A DNA stretch of 7,251 nt from Verrucomicrobia bacterium UBA673 (GTDB lineage Bacteria > Verrucomicrobiota > Verrucomicrobiia > Limisphaerales > UBA1096). The DNA is taken from NCBI GenBank assembly GCA_002299785.1, contig DBNL01000139.1, positions 1 to 7,251 of the forward strand, in the 5' to 3' direction. Position numbers and translations under genes: made by a program. The notes under the pieces are model-generated. The model saw only the letters and a list, made by a program, of their open reading frames with translations, did not search any database and was not told the origin of the DNA. Positions 1 through 5,410 of the stretch are shown in pieces. Within the stretch, counting starts at the first letter, position 1. The number at the start of each line of letters is the position of its first letter.

Positions 1-366
1 CGCGTCGGCGATTCACCGATCATCGGCGGCGGTGTTTACGTCGATAACGAAATCGGAGCAGCCGGAGCCACCGGCCTCGGCGAAAACGTCATGCGCTACT
101 GCGCTTCGTATCAGGTTGTCGAAAATATGCGCCAAGGCATGTCGCCGACCGAGGCCTGCGCCGAGGCGATCCGCCGCATCGCCAGAACCGATCCGCAGGG
201 AATGGACCTCGCCATCAACTTCATTGCCATCAACAAGCGGGGCGAGTTCGGGGCAGCCGGCACGCAGGCCAACTTCCCCTATTCAGTCACAACACCCAAC
301 TTCAGCGAAATCCTCAAAGGAAAAAGTTTAAGCAAGGCGAAACAAAAGGAAGGCGGCAACGAATAA
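1..366 (+). CDS. Glycosylasparaginase (N4-(beta-N-acetylglucosaminyl)-L-asparaginase) family, C-terminal part; 5' end outside window
   Basis: The frame is open from the first base to TAA at 364-366, giving 121 residues. The opening RVGDSPIIGGGVYVDNEIGA and the following ATGLGE are hallmark stretches of the beta subunit of the glycosylasparaginase / isoaspartyl peptidase Ntn-hydrolase family. In characterised members the Arg and Asp of RVGD and the TG of the later motif bind the aspartyl part of the substrate. The catalytic Thr, generated by autoproteolysis, lies upstream of the window and cannot be checked. The middle part (VVENMRQGMSPTEACAEAIRRI) is the usual helix. The tail after about residue 100 is Lys-rich and variable. 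The family cleaves the GlcNAc-Asn bond of glycopeptides or related beta-aspartyl substrates, often in an exported compartment; any signal peptide would lie outside the window. The gene converges on the LamG gene. Family assignment is firm, exact substrate is not. Confidence 0.9.
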   Translation, partial: RVGDSPIIGGGVYVDNEIGAAGATGLGENVMRYCASYQVVENMRQGMSPTEACAEAIRRIARTDPQGMDLAINFIAINKRGEFGAAGTQANFPYSVTTPNFSEILKGKSLSKAKQKEGGNE

Positions 367-573
367 GCCCTGACAGTTGGCGCTGCGAAAAACGTTTCTT
401 TTTTTCCTCAAGGGAAAGGTGGCCGAAGGACGGATGAGGGTGAAAAATCGAAAAAATTTTGAACCTATTGCGTCTTGTTCCGCCCTGTAAGAGCTAGAGA
501 TTATTTGCCGATACTTCCCCAAGACGATGCCCCTAGCTTTTGCACTTTGCCCCTTCGGGGCAATCCTTTTAAG
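367..573. other. Convergent intergenic gap
   Basis: These 207 bases separate two convergent genes. They contain a run of seven T at 399-405 preceded by a weak GAAA/TTTC stem, which could act as a poor terminator for the plus-strand gene, and the strong hairpin at 547-563. I see no convincing small gene. Confidence 0.5.
547..563. terminator. Strong hairpin, probable terminator between convergent genes
   Basis: TTGCCCC (547-553) and GGGGCAA (557-563) form a perfect 7-bp stem over a TTC loop, close to a UUCG-type tetraloop. On the plus strand it is followed by TTTT at 567-570. On the minus strand it lies 11 bases past the LamG stop codon but lacks a T tract. It may terminate in both directions. 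The structure is directly visible; the terminator role is inferred. Confidence 0.5.
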
Positions 574-1428
574 CTACTTCAAAAGGTTGGTTTGGTCGGT
601 GAGAATGCGCTTGATTTCCTTCTCGGAAAGAGCGCGGTTAAAACAAGCCAACTCGTCGAAAAGACCCATGTAATTGAGACCAATCAGGACTCTATGCTCC
701 TTGCCACCCCATGAAAATTGCTGGTTCCAACCGATGATGCTGCCCTCCTTTTTTCCATTTAAGTAAAGCATGGCGACACCATCCTTTTTGCCAGTGTTGA
801 AGCGCTCCCACGTGAAGGCGACATGCGTCCATTTGTCTTTGCTGAATGGATGTGACTTGGCGGGAACAAGTGGTCGTTGCGGCTCCGGCACTTCCTTTTT
901 CGTAGGATTCCAAACGACTCGATCAGCGAACGCACCCAAACGGAACGCGCGAGGGTTGCCATCCTTATTAAAGTCCACAAAAAACGAAGCGTCGTTCCAC
1001 GTATTGGGTGTTATTTGAATGGGATCTACGTAGCCGGGATCGAGTTCGTTGACCGGATCGACCTTCAGCCAAAATGACACAGTGCCGCTCCAATTTTTTT
1101 CGGTGAAGTGAAAATTCTTCGCGCCGTCGTAAAGCAGCCACTTGGCTTTACGCTTGGTGAAATGTAGCGCGCCGCCAGAGAGCCCCTTGCCTTTAGCCAA
1201 GCGCGTCATCCCTTCAGTGTGATTGCCGGCCTTGGGCTGTTTATCGACGAGTGTGAAAAGTCGCTTGTCTCCTTTGGCCAAATCAGCGTCGGTACCACTG
1301 TCGAACGACGCGTAAAAAGTCAGCGCTGACTTCAGAGACGAATCAGCACCGGTCGCCAACGTGACAGCACCGGCAAAGGCCAAGCCGATGGCCAAGTGCC
1401 GCTTCAAATTTGGAATTTTAAACTTCAA
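574..1428 (-). CDS. Secreted LamG/concanavalin A-like jellyroll domain protein
   Basis: The product has 284 residues. It begins with a basic N-terminus (MKFKIPNLKRH), a hydrophobic stretch (about residues 12-26) and a small-residue region ATGAD, which together read as a Sec signal peptide. The rest is one LamG-like beta-sandwich: LTFYASFD near 36-43, the strand SGTVSFWLKVD (114-124), WTHVAFTWE (200-208), LYLNGKKEG (221-229) and the characteristic ending GLFDELACFNRALSEKEI (255-272). Such domains usually bind carbohydrate or other extracellular ligands; no catalytic domain is attached, so the role here is unknown. The start is TTG (1428-1426), only five bases after the enolase stop. No ATG lies near the signal peptide, and in-frame TTG codons at residues 8 and 12 are alternatives. 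The purine-rich AAAGAG lies too close to this TTG to be a good ribosome site, so translation may be coupled to eno. Fold assignment is firm, exact start is not. Confidence 0.85.
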   Translation of the reverse strand: MKFKIPNLKRHLAIGLAFAGAVTLATGADSSLKSALTFYASFDSGTDADLAKGDKRLFTLVDKQPKAGNHTEGMTRLAKGKGLSGGALHFTKRKAKWLLYDGAKNFHFTEKNWSGTVSFWLKVDPVNELDPGYVDPIQITPNTWNDASFFVDFNKDGNPRAFRLGAFADRVVWNPTKKEVPEPQRPLVPAKSHPFSKDKWTHVAFTWERFNTGKKDGVAMLYLNGKKEGSIIGWNQQFSWGGKEHRVLIGLNYMGLFDELACFNRALSEKEIKRILTDQTNLLK

Positions 1429-1433
1429 ACTCT

Positions 1434-2708
1434 TTAAGCTTTCCCACCGTACACCGCTTTGTCGCCGAGTTCCTGCTCGATGCGCAGGAGTTGATTGTAC
1501 TTGGCCGTGCGATCGCTTCGGCTGAGTGAGCCGGTCTTGATCTGGCCAGCGTTGGTGGCCACGGCGAGATCGGCTATGGTGGAGTCCTCTGTCTCACCCG
1601 AACGATGGCTGATGACGGTTGTGTAGCTGTTTTCCTGAGCCAAGCGAATAGCGCTGAGCGTCTCAGTAAGGGAACCGATCTGGTTCACCTTCACGAGGAT
1701 GGAGTTGGCTATGCCCTCGCCGATGCCGCGCTGTAGGAATTTCACATTGGTGACGAATAGATCATCGCCGACAAGCTGCACGCGGTCGCCGATTCTATCC
1801 GTAAGCGCCTTCCAGCCGGCCCAGTCGTTTTCGTCGCAGCCATCCTCGATGCTGACGATGGGGTACTTGCCGGTAAGTTCGTCGTAGAAGGCCACCAACT
1901 CAGCGGCACTCAGCTCGGCGCCAGTGCTTTTCTTGAAGACGTACCGTTCCTTCTCCGCATCGTAGAATTCGCTGCTCGCCACGTCGAGCGCGAGGAAGAT
2001 TTGTTTCCCGGCCTCATAGCCGGCGTCGCTCGTTGCGGAGAGGATCGCCTCGAGCGCCTCCTCGACACTGCCGAGCGCTGGCGCGAAGCCACCCTCGTCG
2101 CCAACGGCGGTGGAGAGGCCCTTCTTCTTCAGCACAGCCTTGAGGGCGTGAAAAATCTCGGTGATCGCGCGCAGGCCCTCGGAGAATGTGTCGAAACCCC
2201 GGGGCATGACCATGAATTCCTGAAAATCGATCGGCGCGTCGCTGTGGGCACCACCGTTGATAACGTTGGCCATCGGCACTGGCAGAACGTTGGCGTCCGC
2301 GCCGCCAAGATGGCGGTAGAGCGATTGACCGGCCGCGGCCGCGGCCGCCTGCGCGCTAGCCAGCGACACGGCGAGGACGGCGTTCGCGCCGAGGGTGGCC
2401 TTGTTGTCGGTGCCGTCGAGGTCGAGCATTGCCTGGTCGATCGCGGCTTGGTCGGCCGCGTCACAGCCCTTGAGCGAGGGCAAGATTTTCTCGTTAATGT
2501 TGGCGACGGCCTGCCGAACGCCTTTGCCCAGATAGCGGTTTTTATCGCCGTCCCGGAGCTCAAGTGCCTCGTGTTCGCCGGTGCTCGCGCCGCTGGGGAC
2601 GGCTGCACGGCCAACGGTGCCGTTCTCGAGAATCACGTCTGCCTCGACAGTGGGGTTACCGCGCGAGTCGAGGATTTCGCGGGCCAGAATGCTTTTAATG
2701 TTTGTCAT
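1434..2708 (-). CDS. eno: Enolase (phosphopyruvate hydratase, EC 4.2.1.11)
   Basis: Enolase converts 2-phosphoglycerate to phosphoenolpyruvate in cytoplasmic glycolysis and gluconeogenesis. The 424-residue length is normal and all family landmarks are present. These are the N-terminal REILDSRGNPTVE, the mobile loop SGASTGEHEA (39-48), Q163/E164 in DFQEFMVMP, the catalytic E205 in GDEGGFAP, magnesium ligands D242 (ALDVASSEFY), E288 (SIEDG) and D315 (GDDLFVTN), the catalytic base K340 (ILVKVNQIG), H368-R369-S370 (ISHRSGETEDS) and K391 (IKTGSLSRSDR). ATG at 2708 is the family start; no Shine-Dalgarno sequence is visible upstream. The promoter at 2742-2769 gives a short leader. The LamG gene follows five bases after the stop. 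Residues 121-126 are six alanines encoded by three copies of GGCCGC, otherwise nothing is unusual. Confidence 0.98.
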   Translation of the reverse strand: MTNIKSILAREILDSRGNPTVEADVILENGTVGRAAVPSGASTGEHEALELRDGDKNRYLGKGVRQAVANINEKILPSLKGCDAADQAAIDQAMLDLDGTDNKATLGANAVLAVSLASAQAAAAAAGQSLYRHLGGADANVLPVPMANVINGGAHSDAPIDFQEFMVMPRGFDTFSEGLRAITEIFHALKAVLKKKGLSTAVGDEGGFAPALGSVEEALEAILSATSDAGYEAGKQIFLALDVASSEFYDAEKERYVFKKSTGAELSAAELVAFYDELTGKYPIVSIEDGCDENDWAGWKALTDRIGDRVQLVGDDLFVTNVKFLQRGIGEGIANSILVKVNQIGSLTETLSAIRLAQENSYTTVISHRSGETEDSTIADLAVATNAGQIKTGSLSRSDRTAKYNQLLRIEQELGDKAVYGGKA

Positions 2709-2741
2709 GAAGATAAACCACCCGATTGCGGATGGCGGGAC

Positions 2742-2769
2742 ATAATAGGTTGCAATCGTTCGCCGTCAA
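2742..2769 (-). promoter_or_regulatory. Sigma70-type promoter of eno
   Basis: Read on the minus strand, TTGACG (2769-2764, 5 of 6 to consensus) is followed after 16 bases by TATTAT (2747-2742, 5 of 6). Transcription would begin near 2735, about 27 bases before the eno ATG. The -35 box sits inside a small GC stem (CGCCG 2761-2765 / CGGCG 2771-2775). This is the best promoter match I found in the window. Confidence 0.65.
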
Positions 2770-2791
2770 GCGGCGGCTTTTGTGCGAATGC

Positions 2792-2803
2792 GCTTGGCCA
2801 AGC
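2792..2803. repeat. 12-bp perfect palindrome between the lipoprotein gene and eno
   Basis: GCTTGGCCAAGC is a perfect palindrome lying 8 bases past the lipoprotein stop and about 22 bases upstream of the eno -35 box. It could be a terminator stem for the upstream gene, although it has no loop and no T tract, or a regulator site for eno. Only the symmetry is certain. Confidence 0.35.
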
Positions 2804-2811
2804 ATGATAAG

Positions 2812-3498
2812 CTAAGGCTTGGGAGTGGGGGCGAGTGGGAGAGCCTCGCCGGCTTCGTCCCATTTGGCCATGGCCGTGAACTTGCCGTTGACGAACGTGC
2901 CTTCCGTCTTGCGTTGGCCGCTGGCGTGCCAATGAATCGCCGGCCCGCTTGGTTTGCCGTTCTTGAATTCAACCGCGCTACGGAGATTGCCATTGTCCCA
3001 CCAGGTTTTCCAGCGGCCGTGTTGCATGCCATTTTTGTAACCACCCTCGGCCTGTTTCCAACCCTCGATTGTCCACCGCTTGGTCTGGCCGGTATACGGC
3101 TCAGACTCTCCGATGACGTGCCAACGTTGATCCTTCAACTCAAGACGATTCTCCTCTATGAAACGTTCGCGTTTGGGCTTGCGAATCGACGGCGCAGCGG
3201 CAACCGACTCGGGAGCCGGCTTGGACTGCGCATCGGGTACTTTAGCAGGCTCCGGCTCAATCGGCTTCGCCGGTTCCGGCTCGGGCTCAGCAACCGGCTC
3301 GGGAAGGGACTCGGCGACCGGCGGCGGTTCAATTGGCTCGGGAGTCGGTTTGGTTTCAGGGGTGGGCGTTGGCTCTGTAGCCGGCTTGGCGACAGGTGCT
3401 GGGGTACTACTCTCGGCAGGCGGTGGTGGCGGGGTTTCGCCGGGACCGCAGGCAACGAGCAGGGTCAATGCAGCCATTTGGATGGGTAACAATCTCAC
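2812..3498 (-). CDS. Predicted lipoprotein with Pro/Glu-rich linker and YwqK/MORN-type repeats
   Basis: The product has 228 residues from a GTG start at 3498. This start is chosen because GGAGAG sits nine bases upstream and the reading begins VRLLPIQMAALTLLVACGPG, a short lipoprotein signal with lipobox LVAC and acylated Cys17. Residues about 21-98 are a Pro/Glu/Ala linker of repeating PxP and EPEP units, as in periplasm-spanning proteins. A basic patch RKPKRER (about 106-112) follows. From about 134 to 219 come MORN-like repeats: GQTKRWTIEGWKQAEGGY, NGMQHGRWKTWWDNGNLRSA, NGKPSGPAIHWHASGQRKTE. These match the YwqK-type pattern (YkdGkxhGxwxxwxxnGxxxxe). Function is unknown; a tethered envelope protein is the best guess. 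The membrane-anchored protein at 4058-4480 is a relative. The frame stays open upstream to 3771, but the lipobox, ribosome site and composition argue for the internal start. Confidence 0.75.
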   Translation of the reverse strand: MRLLPIQMAALTLLVACGPGETPPPPPAESSTPAPVAKPATEPTPTPETKPTPEPIEPPPVAESLPEPVAEPEPEPAKPIEPEPAKVPDAQSKPAPESVAAAPSIRKPKRERFIEENRLELKDQRWHVIGESEPYTGQTKRWTIEGWKQAEGGYKNGMQHGRWKTWWDNGNLRSAVEFKNGKPSGPAIHWHASGQRKTEGTFVNGKFTAMAKWDEAGEALPLAPTPKP

Positions 3499-3507
3499 GT
3501 GGCAAAA

Positions 3508-3513
3508 CTCTCC
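3508..3513 (-). promoter_or_regulatory. Ribosome binding site deciding the lipoprotein GTG start
   Basis: GGAGAG on the minus strand lies nine bases before GTG 3498-3496. It is one of the few clear Shine-Dalgarno matches in the window, and it supports starting the lipoprotein at its signal peptide rather than at codons up to 83 residues upstream. Confidence 0.6.
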
Positions 3514-3588
3514 AAGTCCACCGCACAAGGCAAGACCGATCCGCTTGGGCAAACGCATAAATCCGGAAGCAAGGTGTGCTCGGGCTGC

Positions 3589-3609
3589 CGCTGGAAGTGC
3601 CTTCCGGCG
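3589..3609. repeat. Hairpin CGCTGGAAG / CTTCCGGCG
   Basis: The arms at 3589-3597 and 3601-3609 pair over a TGC loop through nine positions, including one G-U pair if the plus strand is transcribed (an A-C mismatch on the minus strand). It sits seven bases from a second hairpin. No T tract follows on either strand. Confidence 0.45.
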
Positions 3610-3615
3610 CACCCT

Positions 3616-3635
3616 CGGAGGCTCCCCCGCCTCCG
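3616..3635. repeat. Hairpin CGGAGGC / GCCTCCG
   Basis: A perfect 7-bp GC stem (3616-3622 with 3629-3635) encloses a 6-base loop that is TCCCCC on the plus strand. It lies in the presumed leader of the lipoprotein gene. Without a T tract it is not a classical terminator; it may be a structured-leader element or part of a dispersed palindromic repeat. Confidence 0.45.
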
Positions 3636-3757
3636 GTGTAACTACCACCACCGCTTTAAATTGATCCGCCGCCATGGTTTTTGAAGTCACCCGCAGTGCC
3701 ACTACGGGGAGATCTTTAGCATGGGTAGCCCCTCCCATAAGTAACACCGTGACTGCG

Positions 3758-4036
3758 TCAGGCCTGCCGGTTCAGTTTCCGCCGAATCTTTTCCCAATAA
3801 ACTCTCTCGCACACAACATCGCCCCTTTCAGGGTAAAAAGTGACCCTCGCCTCGACGCCATCGAGGTAGTCCGAAGTGATCTCCTCCTTGCCCTTTGGAT
3901 ATCACTGGCTCCAGTCCCATCACGATGTCCATCCTCATAAAGTCCGGCAACGTTTGTGAACAATATGATTTGCGGTCTGAGAACCAGGAACCAGCAGAAA
4001 AACCGCCACCAACAAGGTGATTTTGATACCGGTCGT
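3758..4036 (-). pseudogene. Decayed exported YwqK/MORN-like gene, split over three frames
   Basis: Three minus-strand pieces in different frames read as one exported MORN-type protein. Piece one (4036 to about 3960) gives TGIKITLLVAVFLLVPGSQT, a signal-peptide-like segment, with ACG where a start would be expected and the near-perfect ribosome site AAGGTGAT just upstream. Piece two (3963 to about 3902) gives GLYEDGHRDGTGASD. Piece three (3901-3758) gives YPKGKEEITSDYLDGVEARV, then TFYPERGDVVCERVYWEKI, ending at TGA 3760-3758. GLYEDGHRDG plus YPKGK plus DYLDG follows the YwqK repeat rhythm and matches the two neighbouring intact genes. A single-base change near 3902 joins pieces two and three, and another near 3960 joins one and two. 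It lies 21 bases after the upstream YwqK-like gene. It may be a true pseudogene or carry assembly errors; the family call is moderate. Confidence 0.5.
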
Positions 4037-4047
4037 TAAATCACCTT
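4014..4047. repeat. 34-bp imperfect palindrome, possible terminator
   Basis: AAGGTGATTT (4014-4023) and AAATCACCTT (4038-4047) are a perfect 10-bp inverted repeat, and the centre ACCGGT (4028-4033) is a palindrome on the same axis. On the plus strand the second arm runs into TTTTTATT, a terminator-like layout, but no plus-strand gene lies upstream. On the minus strand it begins 10 bases past the stop of the 4058-4480 gene and contains the ribosome site of the decayed gene. Confidence 0.5.
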
Positions 4048-4057
4048 TTTATTGGTT

Positions 4058-4480
4058 TTATTTCTGTTCAGTTGGTGTAGCAGGAGTTGTATCTGAAGAT
4101 TCGGCGGGCTTGACAGGCTTCAGCTCAAATATGATCTGCTCGACACCCTCCTCCCAAGTTGACTCCTTGGCCTTGACCCCCTCCTCATCGAATCGAGTCC
4201 AAGCGCCTTCTTTTTTGCCATCCTTGAAACTGCCCTCCCAGTGCAGTTGGCCATTGGCGTGCCAGATCTTCCATGGGCCGATTTGTTTGCCGGCTTCGAT
4301 TTTACCCTCTTGTTCCTTTTCGCCGTTGGGATGATAAACTAAGCCGTCTCCGGTGAAGGCCGTTTTCGCTCCAATTTTGTAGTACAAACCGTCCTCCCGC
4401 TGCTCCAGCCCTATTTCCGAACGGTTCAAGGCATACAAAACAACAGCAAGACTCACTGCAATAATTGCGATCCATTTCAT
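4058..4480 (-). CDS. Membrane-anchored YwqK/MORN-repeat protein
   Basis: The product has 140 residues. MKWIAIIAVSLAVVLYALNR is a short positive start plus one hydrophobic segment (about 3-17), so it is either an uncleaved anchor or a signal peptide; no lipobox Cys is present. Residues about 30-113 carry MORN-like YwqK repeats: GDGLVYHPNGEKEQEGKI, GKQIGPWKIWHANGQLHWEG, DGKKEGAWTRFDEEGVKAKE. The tail (121-140) is Pro/Thr/Ser/Glu-rich. Databases often label such proteins YwqK-family antitoxin, but no toxin gene is adjacent, so I would not assign that role. ATG 4480 has only a weak AAAG-like ribosome site. A possible promoter lies at 4493-4521 in the gap shared with the divergent SDR gene. The decayed relative and the lipoprotein gene follow downstream on the same strand, suggesting local duplication. 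Function unknown. Confidence 0.8.
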   Translation of the reverse strand: MKWIAIIAVSLAVVLYALNRSEIGLEQREDGLYYKIGAKTAFTGDGLVYHPNGEKEQEGKIEAGKQIGPWKIWHANGQLHWEGSFKDGKKEGAWTRFDEEGVKAKESTWEEGVEQIIFELKPVKPAESSDTTPATPTEQK

Positions 4481-4492
4481 AAATGAGCTTTA

Positions 4493-4521
4493 ATCGTATC
4501 ACTGATTTTACCACCAGGCAA
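4493..4521 (-). promoter_or_regulatory. Possible promoter of the YwqK-like gene
   Basis: On the minus strand TTGCCT (4521-4516, 4 of 6) is spaced 17 bases from TACGAT (4498-4493, 4 of 6), about 12 bases upstream of the ATG. The match is moderate, and the short distance would give a nearly leaderless transcript. The dyad at 4506-4529 surrounds the -35 box. Confidence 0.35.
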
Positions 4522-4529
4522 AGGTAAAA
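4506..4529. promoter_or_regulatory. Operator-like inverted repeat in the divergent intergenic region
   Basis: TTTTACC (4506-4512) and GGTAAAA (4523-4529) are perfect inverted 7-mers with a 10-base spacer, so half-site centres are 17 bases apart. It lies between divergent genes and overlaps the proposed minus-strand -35 box, as a repressor site would. No regulator gene is in the window, and the binding protein is unknown. Confidence 0.35.
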
Positions 4530-4591
4530 CCGCAGCTTGGTCAGCGGAATTTCCTTCAACGAAGCGGCTGGTTGGTAGAGACTGCACGCCC

Positions 4592-5404
4592 ATGTCGGAG
4601 AACTTGTTTGACTTGAGCGGAGAGGTAGCCGTGGTGATCGGCGCCACGGGAGCATTGGGCGGCGCCTGCGCATTGGAGATGGCCAAGGCCGAGGCCAGGG
4701 TCGCCGTGTTGGGCCGCAACGCCGAGCGCGGCGCGGCCCGCGTGCAGGAGATCGCCGATGCCGGAGGTCACGCTCAATTTTTTGCCTGCGATGCGATGGA
4801 TCCTGCCAGCCTCAAGTCGTGCCACGAAGCTGTTGACCAGGCGCTTGGCGCACCGACGGTGCTGCTCAACGCCGCCGGCGGCAACCACCCGGACGCCGTA
4901 GTCACGCCAGAGTTGCCGTTCGAGAAAATCCCGCTGCCGGGCTGGGCTAAAGTGTTCGACCTCAACCTCGTTGGCGGCCTGTTGTTGCCGTGCCAGGAAT
5001 TCGGCCCGGCGATGTGCGGGCGCGGCAAGGGTAGCATAATCAATATCGCCAGCGTCACGTCGCACCTGCCGCTCTCGAAAGTGATCGCCTACTCGGCGTC
5101 CAAGGCGGCGGTGCTGAGCGCCACCCGTTTTCTCTCGCGCGAATGGGCCACAAAAGGCGTGCGCGTCAACAGCATCACTCCAGGTTTTTTCCCGGCCGAT
5201 CAAAACAGGAAACTGCTTTTCAATGAGGACGGCACACCGAGCGACCGCGCCAAGGCAATCTTCGGCCACACGCCGATGGGCCGCTTTGGCGACCCCAGCG
5301 AACTGGCCGGCGCGGCCGTTTATCTCGCCAGCGAAAAGGCGGCTAGCTTCGTCACAGGCTCCGACATCGTCGTCGATGGCGGGTTCCTAAGCACAACCAT
5401 CTGA
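4592..5404 (+). CDS. SDR-family oxidoreductase, D-mannonate oxidoreductase (fructuronate reductase)-like
   Basis: The 270-residue product is a classical short-chain dehydrogenase. The Rossmann motif is IGATGALGG (16-24), with Ile where Thr is usual. NAAG is at 93-96, N125 in DLNLVG, Ser154, and the active site is YSASK with Y167 and K171, followed by PG (197-198) and the end VDGGF. Extra stretches LNAAGGNHPD, PGFFPADQNRKLLFNEDGTP and HTPMGRFGDPSEL are typical of the SDR group annotated as D-mannonate oxidoreductase, which interconverts D-fructuronate and D-mannonate. R42 at the end of strand two leaves room for NADP(H), an inference. ATG 4592 fits the family N-terminus (LFDLSGEVAVV); the ribosome site is weak (GGTAGAG, 11 bases upstream). 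Six bases separate it from the LarA-family gene in the same frame, so the two are surely one unit. The group is likely correct; the substrate could be another sugar acid. Confidence 0.85.
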   Translation: MSENLFDLSGEVAVVIGATGALGGACALEMAKAEARVAVLGRNAERGAARVQEIADAGGHAQFFACDAMDPASLKSCHEAVDQALGAPTVLLNAAGGNHPDAVVTPELPFEKIPLPGWAKVFDLNLVGGLLLPCQEFGPAMCGRGKGSIINIASVTSHLPLSKVIAYSASKAAVLSATRFLSREWATKGVRVNSITPGFFPADQNRKLLFNEDGTPSDRAKAIFGHTPMGRFGDPSELAGAAVYLASEKAASFVTGSDIVVDGGFLSTTI

Positions 5405-5410
5405 CACTCC

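Larger units (their letters stand above)
3499..3757. other. Region upstream of the lipoprotein gene: open but probably non-coding, with GC hairpins
   Basis: On the minus strand this stretch is in frame with, and open into, the lipoprotein gene (possible starts GTG 3747 or ATG 3738, the latter with GGTG six bases upstream). The translation resembles no family I know, and its Arg/Ala-rich later part looks non-coding. It contains strong hairpins at 3589-3609 and 3616-3635. It could be a long structured leader, the relic of another gene, or an N-terminal extension. I favour a leader. Confidence 0.35.

Noticed and set aside
2761..2781. Plus-strand terminator-like stem CGCCG/CGGCG followed by TTTT
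   Set aside because: No plus-strand gene lies upstream, and the stem coincides with the -35 box of the eno promoter on the other strand.
2001..2807. Long plus-strand open frame of 268 codons opposite enolase
   Set aside because: It lies antisense to a gene with every enolase motif; its translation has no recognisable family and mirrors the high GC third positions of eno.
3158..3664. Plus-strand Gly/Ser/Ala-rich open frame
   Set aside because: The low-complexity composition is the complement of the Pro/Glu linker codons of the lipoprotein, so it is not an independent gene.
4058..4480. Toxin-antitoxin system suggested by the YwqK label
   Set aside because: No toxin-like gene is adjacent, and both YwqK-type products carry export signals, unlike a cytoplasmic antitoxin.
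4556..5269. Minus-strand open frame of 237 codons opposite the SDR gene
   Set aside because: Antisense shadow; the plus-strand frame holds all SDR motifs.
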